Assembly (NCBI GenBank): GCA_016748015.1
Contig: JAAOMT010000659.1
Location: 568,979-632,978, forward strand
DNA length: 64,000 nucleotides
Direction: 5' to 3'
DNA from: Geosiphon pyriformis
Lineage: Eukaryota; Glomeromycota; Glomeromycetes; Archaeosporales; Geosiphonaceae
Under the pieces are notes generated by a model, which did no database searches, was not told the DNA's origin, and saw only the letters and a program-made list of their open reading frames with translations. Position numbers and translations under genes: made by a program. Below, one piece after another: positions 1 through 10,644 of this stretch (its first letter is position 1; each line of letters opens with the position of its first letter).

Positions 1-1523
1 TTCAACCTTTTAGCCAGCTTACCAACTTGCTCCGCGAGACTGGCAAGACTGCGCTCAAGAGCGGCAAACCTATCATTGACTTCCATCGCAACCTGTTGGG
101 ACAGCTTCATCTCTGAAGAGGAGCCATTATTCACCACAACATTCTGACTAGAGAGGGGGGGCGAAAAACACCTGCGAGCAACCTTTGTCTAAGAGAAACC
201 ACCAAAAGAGACCGGATGGGCAACTGGAGCCGAGCATTTGGCATAGATGGTTGCTAGCCTGCTTTTATCTGTATCTGAGAAAACCCTACGCAGTGAACTA
301 CTAGAAGAAAATTTCCCACCAATTGCACAACCCAATAACATGTGACCCAATTTTTTACACTTGGCGTATTTAGCAGAAATGAGGCAAGACCAGCGGAGAT
401 TGGTGTTTCTGAGTACTGGCGTGGTTCCCACAGCAGCATTCAATGATTCAGCAGAGTCAAAACAAACAACAGCACACCTGGCCCAAGCATATGTAACAGA
501 ATGATGATCAATGACGCACGTTTTTCCACCTACAGATCTAACAAAGTCTCAGATATCATAAGTGGTGGTCCCCATTGGCAATGTGTAGAGCAGCGCCCTA
601 TGTTGGTCCCTTACATCTCATGCTTCCTTGTCTGAATCAGCCCTAGCCACATGTACAGCATCTTTCCCGATTAAGATGGACCACTCAGCTGCAGCCAAAT
701 CAGCTTGATCCGATCGTTCGAATTCCACTATCGCCTTCTGTCACAGCCTGATTAACTGCATCTTGATCGCCTTAATAACTCCAAACTTGGATAGCGCAGC
801 ACGCACAGCCTCAGCCGATGTCCCAACTGGAATTTCTTTCATGACCACAGCCCGATCTGATCATTCAGATGATCTCTTAAGATCAGTGTTTACCAAGATA
901 TTCACACCAGTAGCTTTTTCAGTGGCCTTCATTAGACCCGATTCGGAAGTGAATGTCACTTTGATGATCCCTGAGAATTTTGAGGGGGTAGATGCCCCTC
1001 CAAAACCATTAATTCCTGAAAATAAATTTCTGATCTTTTTGAGCTTTTCCTGGGCCAAATTTCCTTCTACTACTTTCAGATCCAAATCCAAAGCAAACAA
1101 CTTTCTAATAGAAACATTGACCAGATTCTTAAGAGGAGGGGGAAGCACCAGAGGGACATCCAGAAGAACATCATCATCATCATTGCCATCCAGGAAGTTG
1201 ATTTTTCCCAAAGGCTTTCCCAATGTTTTCCTAGTTGTCACCCGCAAACCTTTTGGCATTTGATCCAAATTTCCACCAACGAGCGCACCACCTTCACCAT
1301 AATCGAAACTTGTTTTCTCTACAAGACACTCCTCTTCCATATCAACACTGTCAGATTCTGTGGTATCACCAGTCTCCGAACCCCATGAATGACCACTTTG
1401 CATCTTAGCAGAATCCTCTTTAGCACCAGCATTGTCTTCAAGAACACTGCCTTTTCTCTTTTTTCTTGACAGAACAGCCTTGAAACCACTCACAGAGCCA
1501 GAACTTTCAACTATCTTTTTCAT
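1..1523 (-). pseudogene. LINE family I ORF1 (gag-like nucleic-acid-binding protein), broken, C-terminus beyond the window
   Basis: The frame runs leftward from an ATG at 1523. Positions 1523-861 are open and encode a basic, acidic-patch N-terminus (SRKKRKG, DMEEECLVEETS-like, NGFGGASTPSKF). The frame is then disturbed by stops and indels. It becomes readable again at about 500-189, with an RRM-like stretch followed by a zinc knuckle whose first Cys has become Tyr (YAKC...H...C). Positions 115-1 encode a coiled-coil-like piece (RFAALERSLASLAEQ). I recognise this as ORF1 of a LINE common in arbuscular mycorrhizal fungi; in that family the protein coats LINE RNA. The copy is dead. Base composition here is less AT-rich and keeps more CpG than the rest of the window. 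Confidence 0.8.
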
Positions 1524-2136
1524 GGCAGCAATACTAGGGCCAACAACGGTCTCATAATCAAGCAGAAACAGTTTGGATTTATCGTACTGAATGGTAAAAA
1601 ACTTCTTTCAAAAAACTTTTGACTCTTTTTTGGGATTTGTGGAGGAACGAGAGAAAGAAGTCTATTTATTTTTTTAACAAAATTTCTTTGGTCCCAAATT
1701 TTGCTTTAATAACTAATTATTAAATTGTAAATAAACACAATTAATTTAAAAATATTAATTTTAATATTATTAAAAATTAAATAATTATTTTTTAAAAATA
1801 ATATTCTTATATAAAACTATATATATCTTATTATTAAATATATTAAAAAATAATATTTGTAATATTAAAAAGAATAAAATATATTAATCATAAACTTTTT
1901 AAAATTAAAGTAAATTCTTAATTATTTTATTACAATATATATATTAAATATTAAAATACAACTTGTTAAACAATTATTTATAAACTAAAATAAGTAATTT
2001 TATATATATTATTTTTATAATATAAGTATATAAATTATTTAAAAATTTATTTATAAAATTAAATATTATATGTTTATTAAAATATTATATTAAAAACATA
2101 TAAATTTAATTAATATCTTTAATTATAAATTTTATT
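1524..2136. other. Extremely AT-rich spacer
   Basis: The first ~120 bases (to about 1650) look like the LINE 5' leader, reading leftward. From about 1660 to 2136 the sequence is almost pure A/T with no reading frame, and I see no gene in it. Confidence 0.6.
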
Positions 2137-2154
2137 ATTATTATTATTATGGTT
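2137..2154 (-). repeat. (ATT)n run, 3' tail of LINE family I copy 1
   Basis: A short ATT/AAT microsatellite lies just downstream (on the minus strand) of the decayed ORF2 end. The same arrangement, followed by a similar TTTAATGARTAARRTCCAA-like flank, recurs near 2933-2960. This fits a LINE that ends in a simple AAT-type tail rather than poly(A). Confidence 0.5.
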
Positions 2155-2279
2155 TAATGAGTAAGATCCAATTACTATTTAGAGATATACAACATATATA
2201 CATTATAAACTAAATACAATTTATGCACTTGTTACATATAATCAGCCACTTAAACTGAACAAAACTACACTATGTATTT

Positions 2280-2800
2280 GTCATTACCATCTACTTATCA
2301 TCCAAACCTGAAAAGAACAGACATTTACAGCACAAACCAGAATACACACCCTAAATCTTATCAACACTAAGTAACATAATTACTCTATTATTCAAATTGC
2401 TTATACCTTTGGTATTATTAGGGAAAACATTATTATTGACAGCTAAAAACTCTTTTTTCTCAACATTTATCCTGCATTTGGTTCTGTGGCACCATATTTC
2501 AAACCTGTAGGTTAATGCCAGACATCTTACAAATACTACAATTTGGGCATTAGCTAATTTAGATTCACCAAAAATTATTACAATTTCATGATATTAACTT
2601 GTAGGCACCAAACTCCTAACCAAAAAAAAATACAAACCAGTATTTTTTCCACAGTAAGACAAATCCTGGATAACATTAGAAGAAGGCACATCAATACCAA
2701 GTACAGACAACCACTTTTAACTAAACTTAGATAAGACACTGCTATAAATAAAACTATTAGAATTACACTCAAAAGCATAATTATAAGTGTTAATTTCATT
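2280..2800 (-). pseudogene. LINE family I ORF2 C-terminus, copy 1 (heavily decayed)
   Basis: Read leftward and across frames, this encodes pieces of the same C-terminal region as the copy at 3069-3930. The pieces are KWLSVLGIDVPSSNVIQDL near 2718-2662, then KCRINVEKKEF, then CLFFSGLDD near 2310. The second and third pieces correspond to KHRVDIKK and CYFFSGLDGD in copy 2. The part with RT motifs is absent, so this is a 5'-truncated insertion. Several stops and frame changes make it a relic. Confidence 0.6.
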
Positions 2801-2929
2801 GTAAAATATATATCTTATACTTAAATATGATTTGCAATACAGATTATAAATTTATTAATAATATTAACACCAAATCTAATTTTTTAATAAATATAACAAA
2901 TAAACTTATAAATATTATAAACCAAATAT

Positions 2930-2952
2930 TATTTTATTATTATTATAAGATT
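2930..2952 (-). repeat. (ATT)n run, 3' tail of LINE family I copy 2
   Basis: This ATT-rich microsatellite lies about 110 bases past the ORF2 stop at 3069. It matches the tail at 2137-2154, including the flanking TTTAATGAATAAAGTCCAA-type sequence. Confidence 0.5.
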
Positions 2953-3068
2953 TAATGAATAAAGTCCAACTGCTATCTAGTATATAGAACCAGACTAAGT
3001 AAATCAAACTAAATACAGTTCACACATTAACTATATATGACCACTCACTTAAGCCAGTCAAGGCAATA

Positions 3069-3930
3069 TTATATGTCTATATTAATAAAAGTATCACCAT
3101 CTAAACCAGAAAAAAAATAACATATCTTGTGTTTACCAAAACTAACAGCAAAAGATTCCATAATACCAAGCATATGAATCACCCCATCTAACAATATAGA
3201 CATTACACAGTAAGACAAGCCCATAATTAAGCCATTATTTTTGACCAAACTAGTCTTTTTTATATCTACCCTATGTTTAGACTTAATTAGCCACACTTTT
3301 GTGTGATATAACTCCACTACAAACTAAATATAATTAACCAAAGCCAGAAAAATCTTTTTTTTTTCTCAAAAACCAGAACAGTTTCAGCATATTAATCTCT
3401 TAATACAAAGTTTTTGCAAATTGCAGTGTACAAAATCATATTTGAAGCACACATTGAAAGTAAATGCAAAACAACAGAAGTAGACAAGCAAAAAAAATCT
3501 GTCAATGACACCTATTTTTTAGCAGCTTTAGCTAAAATGTTTTCATGAAGACCAATGTTATCAAAACAAGTAAAAACATGATCAGACAACTCCATCTTGC
3601 CATACAGCAAGCACAGTACTTCAGGATAATTTTTATTATATAACTTCTTCTTAATTGCTACTGGCAGTTGTCTATGTACTGCTTTCATTATATATGTGTA
3701 CAGATTAGCTGATTTTTTATTAGTAAATTTAGAGAGCATATGTGAGTTAGAATGCTAAATTATCATAGTAGTAGTTCAATTTATTTCTTTAATCATAATA
3801 CTTGAAACAACATTAAAACTAGGACTAATCTCCCAATGAGCATGGCAAATTAACTGGTACAGATCACAAACAAAATAATGAGTATTACCAAATACAGCAG
3901 TATTCTTAGCAACCAAAAACTGTTTTCAAA
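3069..3930 (-). pseudogene. LINE family I ORF2 C-terminus, copy 2 (zinc-knuckle region)
   Basis: This is the C-terminal end of a LINE ORF2, downstream of RT. From right to left it holds VFGNTHYFVCDLYQLICHAHWE, then HRQLPVAIKKKLYN, a degenerate knuckle (CLLYG...DHVFTC, with the second Cys changed to Tyr), KVWLIKSKHRVDIKK and the terminal CYFFSGLDGD...NIDI. I recognise it as the tail of the same LINE family as the ORF1 at 1-1523. The RT core is missing, and the frame is broken between 3512 and 3317. It is flanked on the right by a gypsy integrase piece. Confidence 0.7.
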
Positions 3931-3944
3931 TTCTTTATTTGTTT

Positions 3945-4239
3945 ATAGAGCAAAAAAAAAGTTCATAACTTGTTATGTCATAATTTATAATCTTATAAAT
4001 AAACAAAACCAAAGACAGCACTTTGTTTTATAAATTTGTTTTTTTACTTGTTTTAATTAATGTTATATATAGTGTTCTGTTAAAACATTCCACTAAGTCA
4101 TTTGTTTGAAAGTAGTAAAGAGAAAAGAGTTTATAACATATTCTCATTTTTCTACAAAGTTTTTCAACCAGTATATCAAGAAAAGCTCTTTTTCTATTAG
4201 ATAAAAGTTTTTTAGAACAGTCATAAGGGCAAATAATAT
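3945..4239 (-). pseudogene. Ty3/gypsy integrase fragment
   Basis: This decayed piece matches the integrase core of the other copies in the window. It has NIICPYDCSKKLLSN, then LVEKLCRKM, NDLVECFNRTL and DITSYELFF, the last after a stop. It covers the second Asp region through the catalytic Glu (LVE). A plus-strand LTR cuts it at 4240, immediately after ATAT, the same target tetranucleotide seen at two other insertions here. Confidence 0.75.
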
Positions 4240-4493
4240 TGTTATAGTTAAAACTCATATTTTTTATTAGTTATCATATGTATTAGCCATTGATGTCATA
4301 TAATTAGTCATCCTATTTTTAGATAGTAATCATTAATTTGATCAATAACCTGATCATTAACTTGATTATTGATCTAATTATTAACTTAGTTATTGACTAT
4401 TTTCAATAACTATATAAGCAATAAGTCTCTTAACTATAGAAAAACATAATCAAAATAATAAAATAAAATCTACTATCAATTATTTCTTCTTAT
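4240..4493 (+). repeat. Truncated gypsy LTR (U3 part)
   Basis: It starts TGTTATAGTTAAAAC and carries about six decayed 12-bp U3 units and a TATATAAGC box. It breaks off at 4493, where a second, complete LTR begins. The second LTR may have inserted into this one. Confidence 0.75.
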
Positions 4494-5179
4494 TGTTATG
4501 ATTGAAATCTATACTTCTTATTAATTATCATATGTATTAGCCATTAATATCATATAATTAGCCATTCTATTTTTAGATAGTGATTATTGAACTGATTAAT
4601 GACCTGATTGTTGACTTGATCATTGACCTAATCATTGATCTAATCATTGGCCACTTTTGATAACTATATAAGCAATGAATCTTTTAGCTGTAGAAAAGCA
4701 TATAAAAATCAAAAAAATAAAGAAATAAAATAACAACTTTACCTCAATCCTTTTCTTATTGCTAATTTCTCTTTTCTTACCTTTAAGTATTTAAACATCT
4801 TAAAGATAAAAAATTACTTATTGGTTATTTCCTAACCTTTTCCTGAAACATATAATTGAAGCATTTGAAGATTATTAAAACATGACTAAAGAGTATATTT
4901 GATACTTAATATTGTATTTTAAGAGTGCTAATATGAGACATAGAATTATACCAGAGTGTAATCATTTGTTGACAGTATAGACTATCCCTTTACTTTCAGA
5001 TTTTCTGGTTATCTTTTGAAAAGTATAGTAACTGAAATATTTTATGAGACTGATTTTGCACATTAAATTTATACTCATTTAATTCATTCTTTGAAATTGA
5101 ATTCTCTTTGATTCTTTTCATTACTCTACAATCCTGTTCTCCCTTGCTATTTATTAGCTTGTTATTTTAACTCATAACA
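4494..5179 (+). repeat. Gypsy LTR, 5' LTR of a truncated element
   Basis: It runs from TGTTATGATTG to CATAACA (686 bp) and has about six U3 repeat units, a TATA-like CTATATAAGC and the body of LTR subfamily 1 (shared with A, B, C and D). A primer-binding site and a gag start follow directly, so this was a 5' LTR. Confidence 0.85.
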
Positions 5180-5185
5180 TAAAAA

Positions 5186-5202
5186 TAGTGCTTCCTGTAA
5201 GG
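5186..5202 (+). other. Primer-binding site (tRNA-primed)
   Basis: TAGTGCTTCCTGTAAGG lies 6 bases past the LTR. It is a mutated version of the TGGTGCTTCCTGTGAGG found at the same place in the other copies, which would pair with a tRNA 3' end reading ...GCACCA. Confidence 0.6.
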
Positions 5203-5231
5203 TTGTCAAAATTCACTTTGTTTCTTATTAT

Positions 5232-5587
5232 ATGGGTGATTATTTATACCTGCCACAACAATTAGAAAAACACTTTGAAGCATACAATAAAAACAATCTA
5301 GACTTTATTGAACTTAATTCTTTGTCCTCTTGCTTGATTTGCTTCTACATTAAAGAACAATCCAGCAAACAATTTCAAGACTTTTGGAACTAGTTCCTAA
5401 ATAAGCATTCAGCTGAAACCTACACAGCTTATACAACCTATTACTTTGACCAAGCTTATTTTGAAAACAACTTTAAAAAAAGAAACAACAGCATTAATTA
5501 GTTTTTATATTCCACAACCTTTGAACAACAGCCTCCTGATTTTGAATACCTAAATCACCAAATTTACATTTGGATTGCTGCTGTTAC
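5232..5587 (+). pseudogene. Gypsy gag, N-terminal stub
   Basis: It starts at ATG 5232 (MGDYLYLPQQ-like) and continues through LEKHFEAYNKNNLDFIEL and the YYFDQAYFENN stretch seen in the other gags. Several stops break it. It ends near 5587 inside the HIWIAA region, where unrelated AT-rich DNA starts. The rest of the element is missing. Confidence 0.75.
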
Positions 5588-5959
5588 AGATAAATTTGGT
5601 GGGGTATAATAGTAATATTTGGTGCTCTAATTTAGTGTTCTAAAGTTGTATGTTTTTCACAGAATTGATGTTTATTAGTCTCTAAAGGTTTTTTTCTGAA
5701 TGTGAATTTACCTATTGAGTTCTTTGGTTATAAGACACAGAAATTTGGCTTTCATTGATTACAACTTCTTATAAATATAAGCTATTTTCTCTAAGCTAAT
5801 AAGTGCAGTCATTAAAGTCTGACATTGTCTTTTCACTCTTCTGGTAAACTATTAAGATAATATTAATATCCAAAATTTAGAGAAAGCTTTCTTCTTTTAT
5901 TAGGCTATTATGAAGTCTATTTTCAGACAGTCAATTTTTTTATGTTGCCACTTCACAAA

Positions 5960-6017
5960 TAATGAAAAAAAAAAATAAAAAAAAAAATAAAAAAAGAAAA
6001 AAAAAAGAAAAAAATTA
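5960..6017. repeat. A-rich low-complexity tract
   Basis: This is a run of A8-A11 blocks separated by single T or G residues. It could be the remains of a LINE poly(A) tail or slippage-grown simple sequence; no LINE 3' end is recognisable beside it. Confidence 0.6.
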
Positions 6018-7034
6018 GTTCTCATCAATTGCCATAATTAAGAGTGATTGTTTCAGATTATTAATGGTTTGAGATAATTATGCTAATAGCATCTGTTTTA
6101 AAACAAAAATACAAAAAAATAACTCAATTTAATTTGAACATAAAAGTTTTAAGAATATATATTTGTGGGTTTGACTTTTAATAATTGATTTATTTTAAAA
6201 TCTGAGAGCAGATAAAAGATAATAGAGAATAAAAAAATTGCTTCTTGTTTAGTAGTTTGTATTTAGCTGTCTGTTTTTTTTATCTTCTACAACTACTTGC
6301 TTTTATATATTCTTTTGGTTTTATAGGATTGCTTTCAATTGTTTTGTTATTACTAGCTATTGCTTTGCTATTTTTGTTATTGCTTTGTTTTTCTATGTTA
6401 TCATTAGTTATCCTATATTATAATATGTTATCTGGTATTATTACATGTTATTCTGTGTTATTTCATGTTATAACACATTATTTTGCATTATTCTAAGCTA
6501 TAACATATTATCCAATGTTATTGCATATTATTTTGTGTTATATCATGTTTTGGTCATGTTTCTTTATAACTTTAGATCAGTTTTTTCTACTTGGGTAACA
6601 TTATCTCTTTTTTTTAGAATTGAGCTCCTGTAAAATTGTATATATTTGTTATTATGGCTTTGTTTATATAATGTTTGATGGTTGTGTCAAGTATTGTTTT
6701 TCTTAAATTTTTGAATTGTTGATTAGTTATTTATCCTATGTTGTTAACTGTTATAGTCTTCATGGATCCATATAACAGTATGTTTAAATAATATTAAAAG
6801 GCTGCATATAATTAGTATGTTGCTTTGTAATATAGAGTCAGATTGCTTTTTCCTACAAATTTTTCTACTTGTTGTATAGCTTTTTTGTTAAAAATTTTTT
6901 GGCTGAGGTCTCTATATGATGTCTTTAAATCTAATTTTTCACCAATTTTATAGAATCAATATGCTGGTGGAAGTTTTTTTTTCATTTTTGGGCATTGTTT
7001 GGTGTCTATTCTTCTGTTTCAAAAAGATTAATTC

Positions 7035-7845
7035 CATAAGTTAATGCTTTTTTTATTTCTTTGAGTTCAGAAACCAAATATTTTTTATAAACTTCTTTTA
7101 TTCCCTGTTCTACCTGAGAGAAATCTTTTCTCCAATTTTTTCTTTCAGGCATTGAATAAAAGTAGGACTATTTAGTTTTAGTTAAACTCTTACTCTTCTT
7201 TTTTTTGTTCTTATCTTTATATCATATTTCTTTTCTATTAATTGTTATTTTTATTTGAGCAAAAGATTGCTGAATTGTGTCAAATAGTTGTTTTAAAAGT
7301 TATAAAATTTGATCTGACAGATCCATGCTGAAAGTTTTATTGTTTTTTTGCTGTTTTTTTGAATATTATATATATTTGAATTTCTTAATTTAATTTGCTG
7401 CTTATTGTTTATAGTACAATGGCAATAATTGGTTTTAGATCTTGTGGTATATTTTTTGGTCTGATTAATAAAATTTGTGTTTTTAGTTAAGGTATTGATA
7501 ATGATGATTCTTGTTTTGCATGATAAATTTTTAACTGATTTTTATGCACTACTTTATTTAAAATCCTGTTTCTTAATCATAATTTGTAAGCTCTATTGCT
7601 TAAAACTTTGTGTACATAGAATAAACCATCTCACTTTGGATCAAACTTTCTATTCTACTGTTTCTCAGCTTTTGTATAATGTAATAATACTTGGTTTTCA
7701 ATCTTGAATTCCATTGGTTGTTTAGATAAGTGTTTGTTATGTCTTTTTTTTGTTGTTTCTGAGCATTACTAATGTTGTCAGCTGCTGTGCTACAATTATT
7801 TTTTAATATTTCTATGAGCTGGTATATTTTATAGTATAAGATCAC
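7035..7845 (-). pseudogene. Decayed open frame of unknown family
   Basis: Reading leftward, 7845-7600 encodes a Lys/Asn-rich stretch (NNQWNSRLKTKYYYIIQKL). A separate stretch near 7166-7020 reads KDFSQVEQGIKEVYKKYLV and then ELKEIKKALTYGINLFETEE. Both are helical, charged and broken by stops. I do not recognise the family. It may be an old transposon gene or a host pseudogene, and gypsy A's LTR lies 24 bases from its right end. Confidence 0.3.
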
Positions 7846-7868
7846 TTTAAAATTCTCTTTGATAATAG

Positions 7869-8603
7869 TGTTACAGATTGGAGTAACAAGCTAATGAATA
7901 GCAAGAGAGAACAGGATTGTAGGGTAATGAAAATAATTAAAGGGGAATTCAACTTTAAAGAGCGAATTGAATGAGTATGGATTCAATGTGTGAGATCAGT
8001 CTCATAAAATATCTCAGTCACTATACTTTTCAAAGGTAACTGAAGAATCTGAAGGTAGAGGGATAGTTCATACTATCAACAAATGATCACACTTGGTATA
8101 ATTCTATGCCTCATATCAACACTCTTAGAATTCAATATCAAGTATCAGATGTGCTCTTCAGTCATGTTTTATTCAATAATCTTCAAATACTTCATTTAAT
8201 TGTTTCAGGAAAAGACAGATAAACACCAACAAAAGATCTTTTATCCAAAAGATGTTCAGATATTTAAAGGTAGGGAAAAAAAATTTAGCAATAAGAGAAT
8301 GTTTAAGATGAAAGTTGTTTTATTATATTTCTTTGATTGTTGGAAACATACTTTTCTACAGCTAAAAGACTTATTGTTTATCTAGCTATGAAAAATGGTC
8401 AACAACCAGGTCAATGATCAGATCAATGATCAGGTCAATGATTAGGTCAACAGTCAAGTTATTGATCAGGTTAATGATCAGATCAATAATTAGGTCAATG
8501 GTCAGGTCAATGATTACTATCTAAAAATAAGTTGGCTAATTATATGACATCAGTGGCTAATACATGTGATAACTAATAAAAACTATGAGTTTCAACCATA
8601 ACA
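7869..8603 (-). repeat. 3' LTR of gypsy A
   Basis: TGTTACAG...CCATAACA, 735 bp, subfamily 1. It holds ten 12-bp units (consensus GGTCAATGATCA) at about 8398-8517, next to a TATA-like box in the sense direction. The stop codon of the 3' ORF lies inside its outer edge. Confidence 0.9.
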
Positions 8604-9229
8604 TTATCCTCTCCAAAGAGATTGAGCTTTGGCGAAATCAAACTATTTATGGGATATTCTAATTGAAAGGTTTTATCTAACTCAAAACTAACTAATTTGT
8701 TAAAGTTTTTTGTGAATAAAGTGTATAGTACTTGAGACAAAATGAGCTTTGTATTCAAGAGACCAAACATTTGTATAAGAGTTTTGGCTCTTCTGGCAAT
8801 GGTCAAAACTCTTGGGACATTCAACCATATAATGTCCAAAATTTCCACTTGTATCTCAGAAGTTGTTTTCTTCATGAGCTTCATGTCTTCTATGATTTCA
8901 CCAAGACGACTATAGAGCTCTAGTTGTCTTCCATATGACAAGTTTTTGTCTATGGGCAAGATTTCTTTAATTGTTTTTTTAATTGTGGTAGAAGATACAA
9001 GTATTGCTGCTGTTATGCTTTCTAACAGATACTTATCCATTTTGCTACCAATTTTTTCTCTTCTTGTAGTTGTTTTCTTTGGTCTGATAACAATATGAGT
9101 TCCACTGTTGTCAGTTATTGTGGTCTGTTTTTCAATAGTTAGGGTAGCATTTGGATAGTTTTTGATTCAATACTTATGAAGAGTATAGAAAGTGTTTTGA
9201 ATGTTTTGATCCAGAAAATAATTGTTCAT
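8573..9229 (-). pseudogene. Gypsy A 3' ORF (unknown function), one stop
   Basis: It is collinear with the intact 218-codon ORFs of C and H: MNNYFLDQN start at 9229, basic KKTTTRREK patch, MDKYLLESITAA, EIIEDMKLMKKTTSEIQ, and MVETHSFY encoded within the LTR. One TGG-to-TGA change interrupts it near 9171, after HKY. No signal peptide or membrane span is visible, so it is not a typical envelope. Confidence 0.75.
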
Positions 9230-9270
9230 GTTGATTGAAAATATCTCTGTTTTGGGAATGGTGCATTTAT

Positions 9271-10584
9271 TTATACTTGGTTTTTGCTAATCATTTGGGT
9301 CAGTATTACCACAACTGGTAACCAATCAGGTCGTTTGTGATATTTCTTGAATTATGTGTCATAAATAGGACGATTATTAAAGATTGTTCCGAATTGATCT
9401 TGAAGAATATAAGAACCATTGTTCAAAACTTTGTTGACTATAAAGGGACCTTTTCACCAGCTAGAGAATTTATCACCATAGACATTGTCTCTGTCTGAGT
9501 GGTATTCCAAAACTAAGTCACCAATACTTAAAGAAAGTGTTTTATAAGTTTTCTTCTTTTTAAGCTTTTCTTGAAACTGTTTTATCTTTTTAAAGGCAAT
9601 TATTCATGCTTCTACAAGTGAGTCAAGAATAATACCAAGTCTTTTTTGCAAAATGTTTTTGTAATTTGCTATTGTGATCTTTTCAAAGAATATTGTCTCA
9701 ATATCAGTTTCTATTGGTAGTATTGCCATTTGTCTATAGAGCAGATAAAAAAGTTCATAACTTGTTATGTTATGATTTACAGTTCTATAAGCAAACAAAG
9801 CTGAAGGCAGTACTTTGTCCCATAAGTTTGTTTCTTTACTTGTTTTGGCTAGGGTTTCACACAGTGTTCTATTGAAACGTTCTACTAGGCCATTTGTTTG
9901 GGAGTAATAGAGAGAAGAAAGTTTGTGATGTATTCCCATTTTTCTACAAAGTTCTTCAACCAGTGTACTGAAAAAAGCTCTTCTTTTATCAGATAATAGT
10001 TCTTTGGAGCAGTCATGACAACAAATAATATCTTTATAAATGAAATTGGCTATTGAGACTGCTGTTTGATCTGGGGTGGCTCTTGCTTTTACCCATTTTG
10101 TAAGATAGTCGGTAGCTGTGATGATATATCTGTTGCCATCAGGAGTTACTGTTAAAGATCCAACAACATCTATACCAATTCTGTCAAATGGTTGACCAAC
10201 AGAGATTGGATGGATATCTTTTTTGTGATTGGGTTTTCCTTTTCTTTGGCAGGTACCACAGGTTTTAATGTATTTAGCAATGTCTTTTCCCAAGGTAGGC
10301 CAATAATAGCGAGGTAAGGTTTTCTGAATTGTTTTTGTTTTTCTAAAGTGTCCAGCTAATGGATCAGTGTGCATATTGTAGATCACAATTTCTCTTTCTT
10401 TAAATTTTATGACTCTCTGAGGACAGTCAGGATCTTTTTTATTTTTTTTGTATAATTGGTTTTGGTGAATCAAATAGAATTTTGATTGTTTGCGCAAATG
10501 TTCTTTTTACTGTCGATTGTATTCCAGTGGGTATTGTCTTTTACCCAAAAATTCCATTAAGGCAGAGTAGTTGTTCAAGTCCAT
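9271..10584 (-). pseudogene. Gypsy A integrase frame, broken
   Basis: It starts at ATG 10584 (MDLNNYSALMEFLGK). Next come the HHCC zinc-binding N-domain (HTDPLAGHF ... CGTCQ), the catalytic core with Asp in GIDVVG, Asp in LLSDK and Glu in NGLVERF, and a GPY/F-like tail (GPF... NNGSYIL). Positions 10497-9604 are open (297 codons). Upstream a CAA-to-TAA change and downstream a TGG-to-TGA change interrupt it. It inserts element cDNA into the genome in this family. The frame is separate from RT: an in-frame stop at 10645 ends RT-RNase H about 60 bases earlier. Confidence 0.85.
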
Positions 10585-10644
10585 TATCATGTTTGTTTGT
10601 AGGAGAGTTACTAATAATTAGTTTGGTTTGAGGTGGTTGTACTG

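Larger units (their letters stand above)
5588..7868. other. AT-rich decayed intergenic DNA
   Basis: I recognise no gene here. It holds an A-rich low-complexity tract (5960-6017), a degenerate run of TTAT-containing repeats (about 6405-6550) and a decayed minus-strand coding relic (about 7035-7845). The plus-strand open stretches at 6245-6633 are Leu/Phe/Tyr-rich by-products of T-rich sequence. Confidence 0.5.

Noticed and set aside
763-1263. 166-codon plus-strand ORF over the LINE ORF1
   Set aside because: It is the antisense shadow of the recognised ORF1 frame at 861-1523.
5588-5630. Possible terminal inverted repeat of a DNA transposon (CAGATAAATTTGGTGGGG) at the gag break
   Set aside because: I could not find its inverted partner before gypsy A or elsewhere in the region.
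6245-6633. Two overlapping plus-strand ORFs rich in Leu, Phe and Tyr, resembling membrane proteins
   Set aside because: The sequence is T-rich and made of degenerate TTAT-type repeats; any frame gives hydrophobic residues. There is no conserved motif and no context.
8398-8517. CRISPR-like array because of evenly spaced GGTCAATGATCA units
   Set aside because: The units are contiguous, with no unique spacers, lie inside LTRs and occur in a eukaryotic retroelement.
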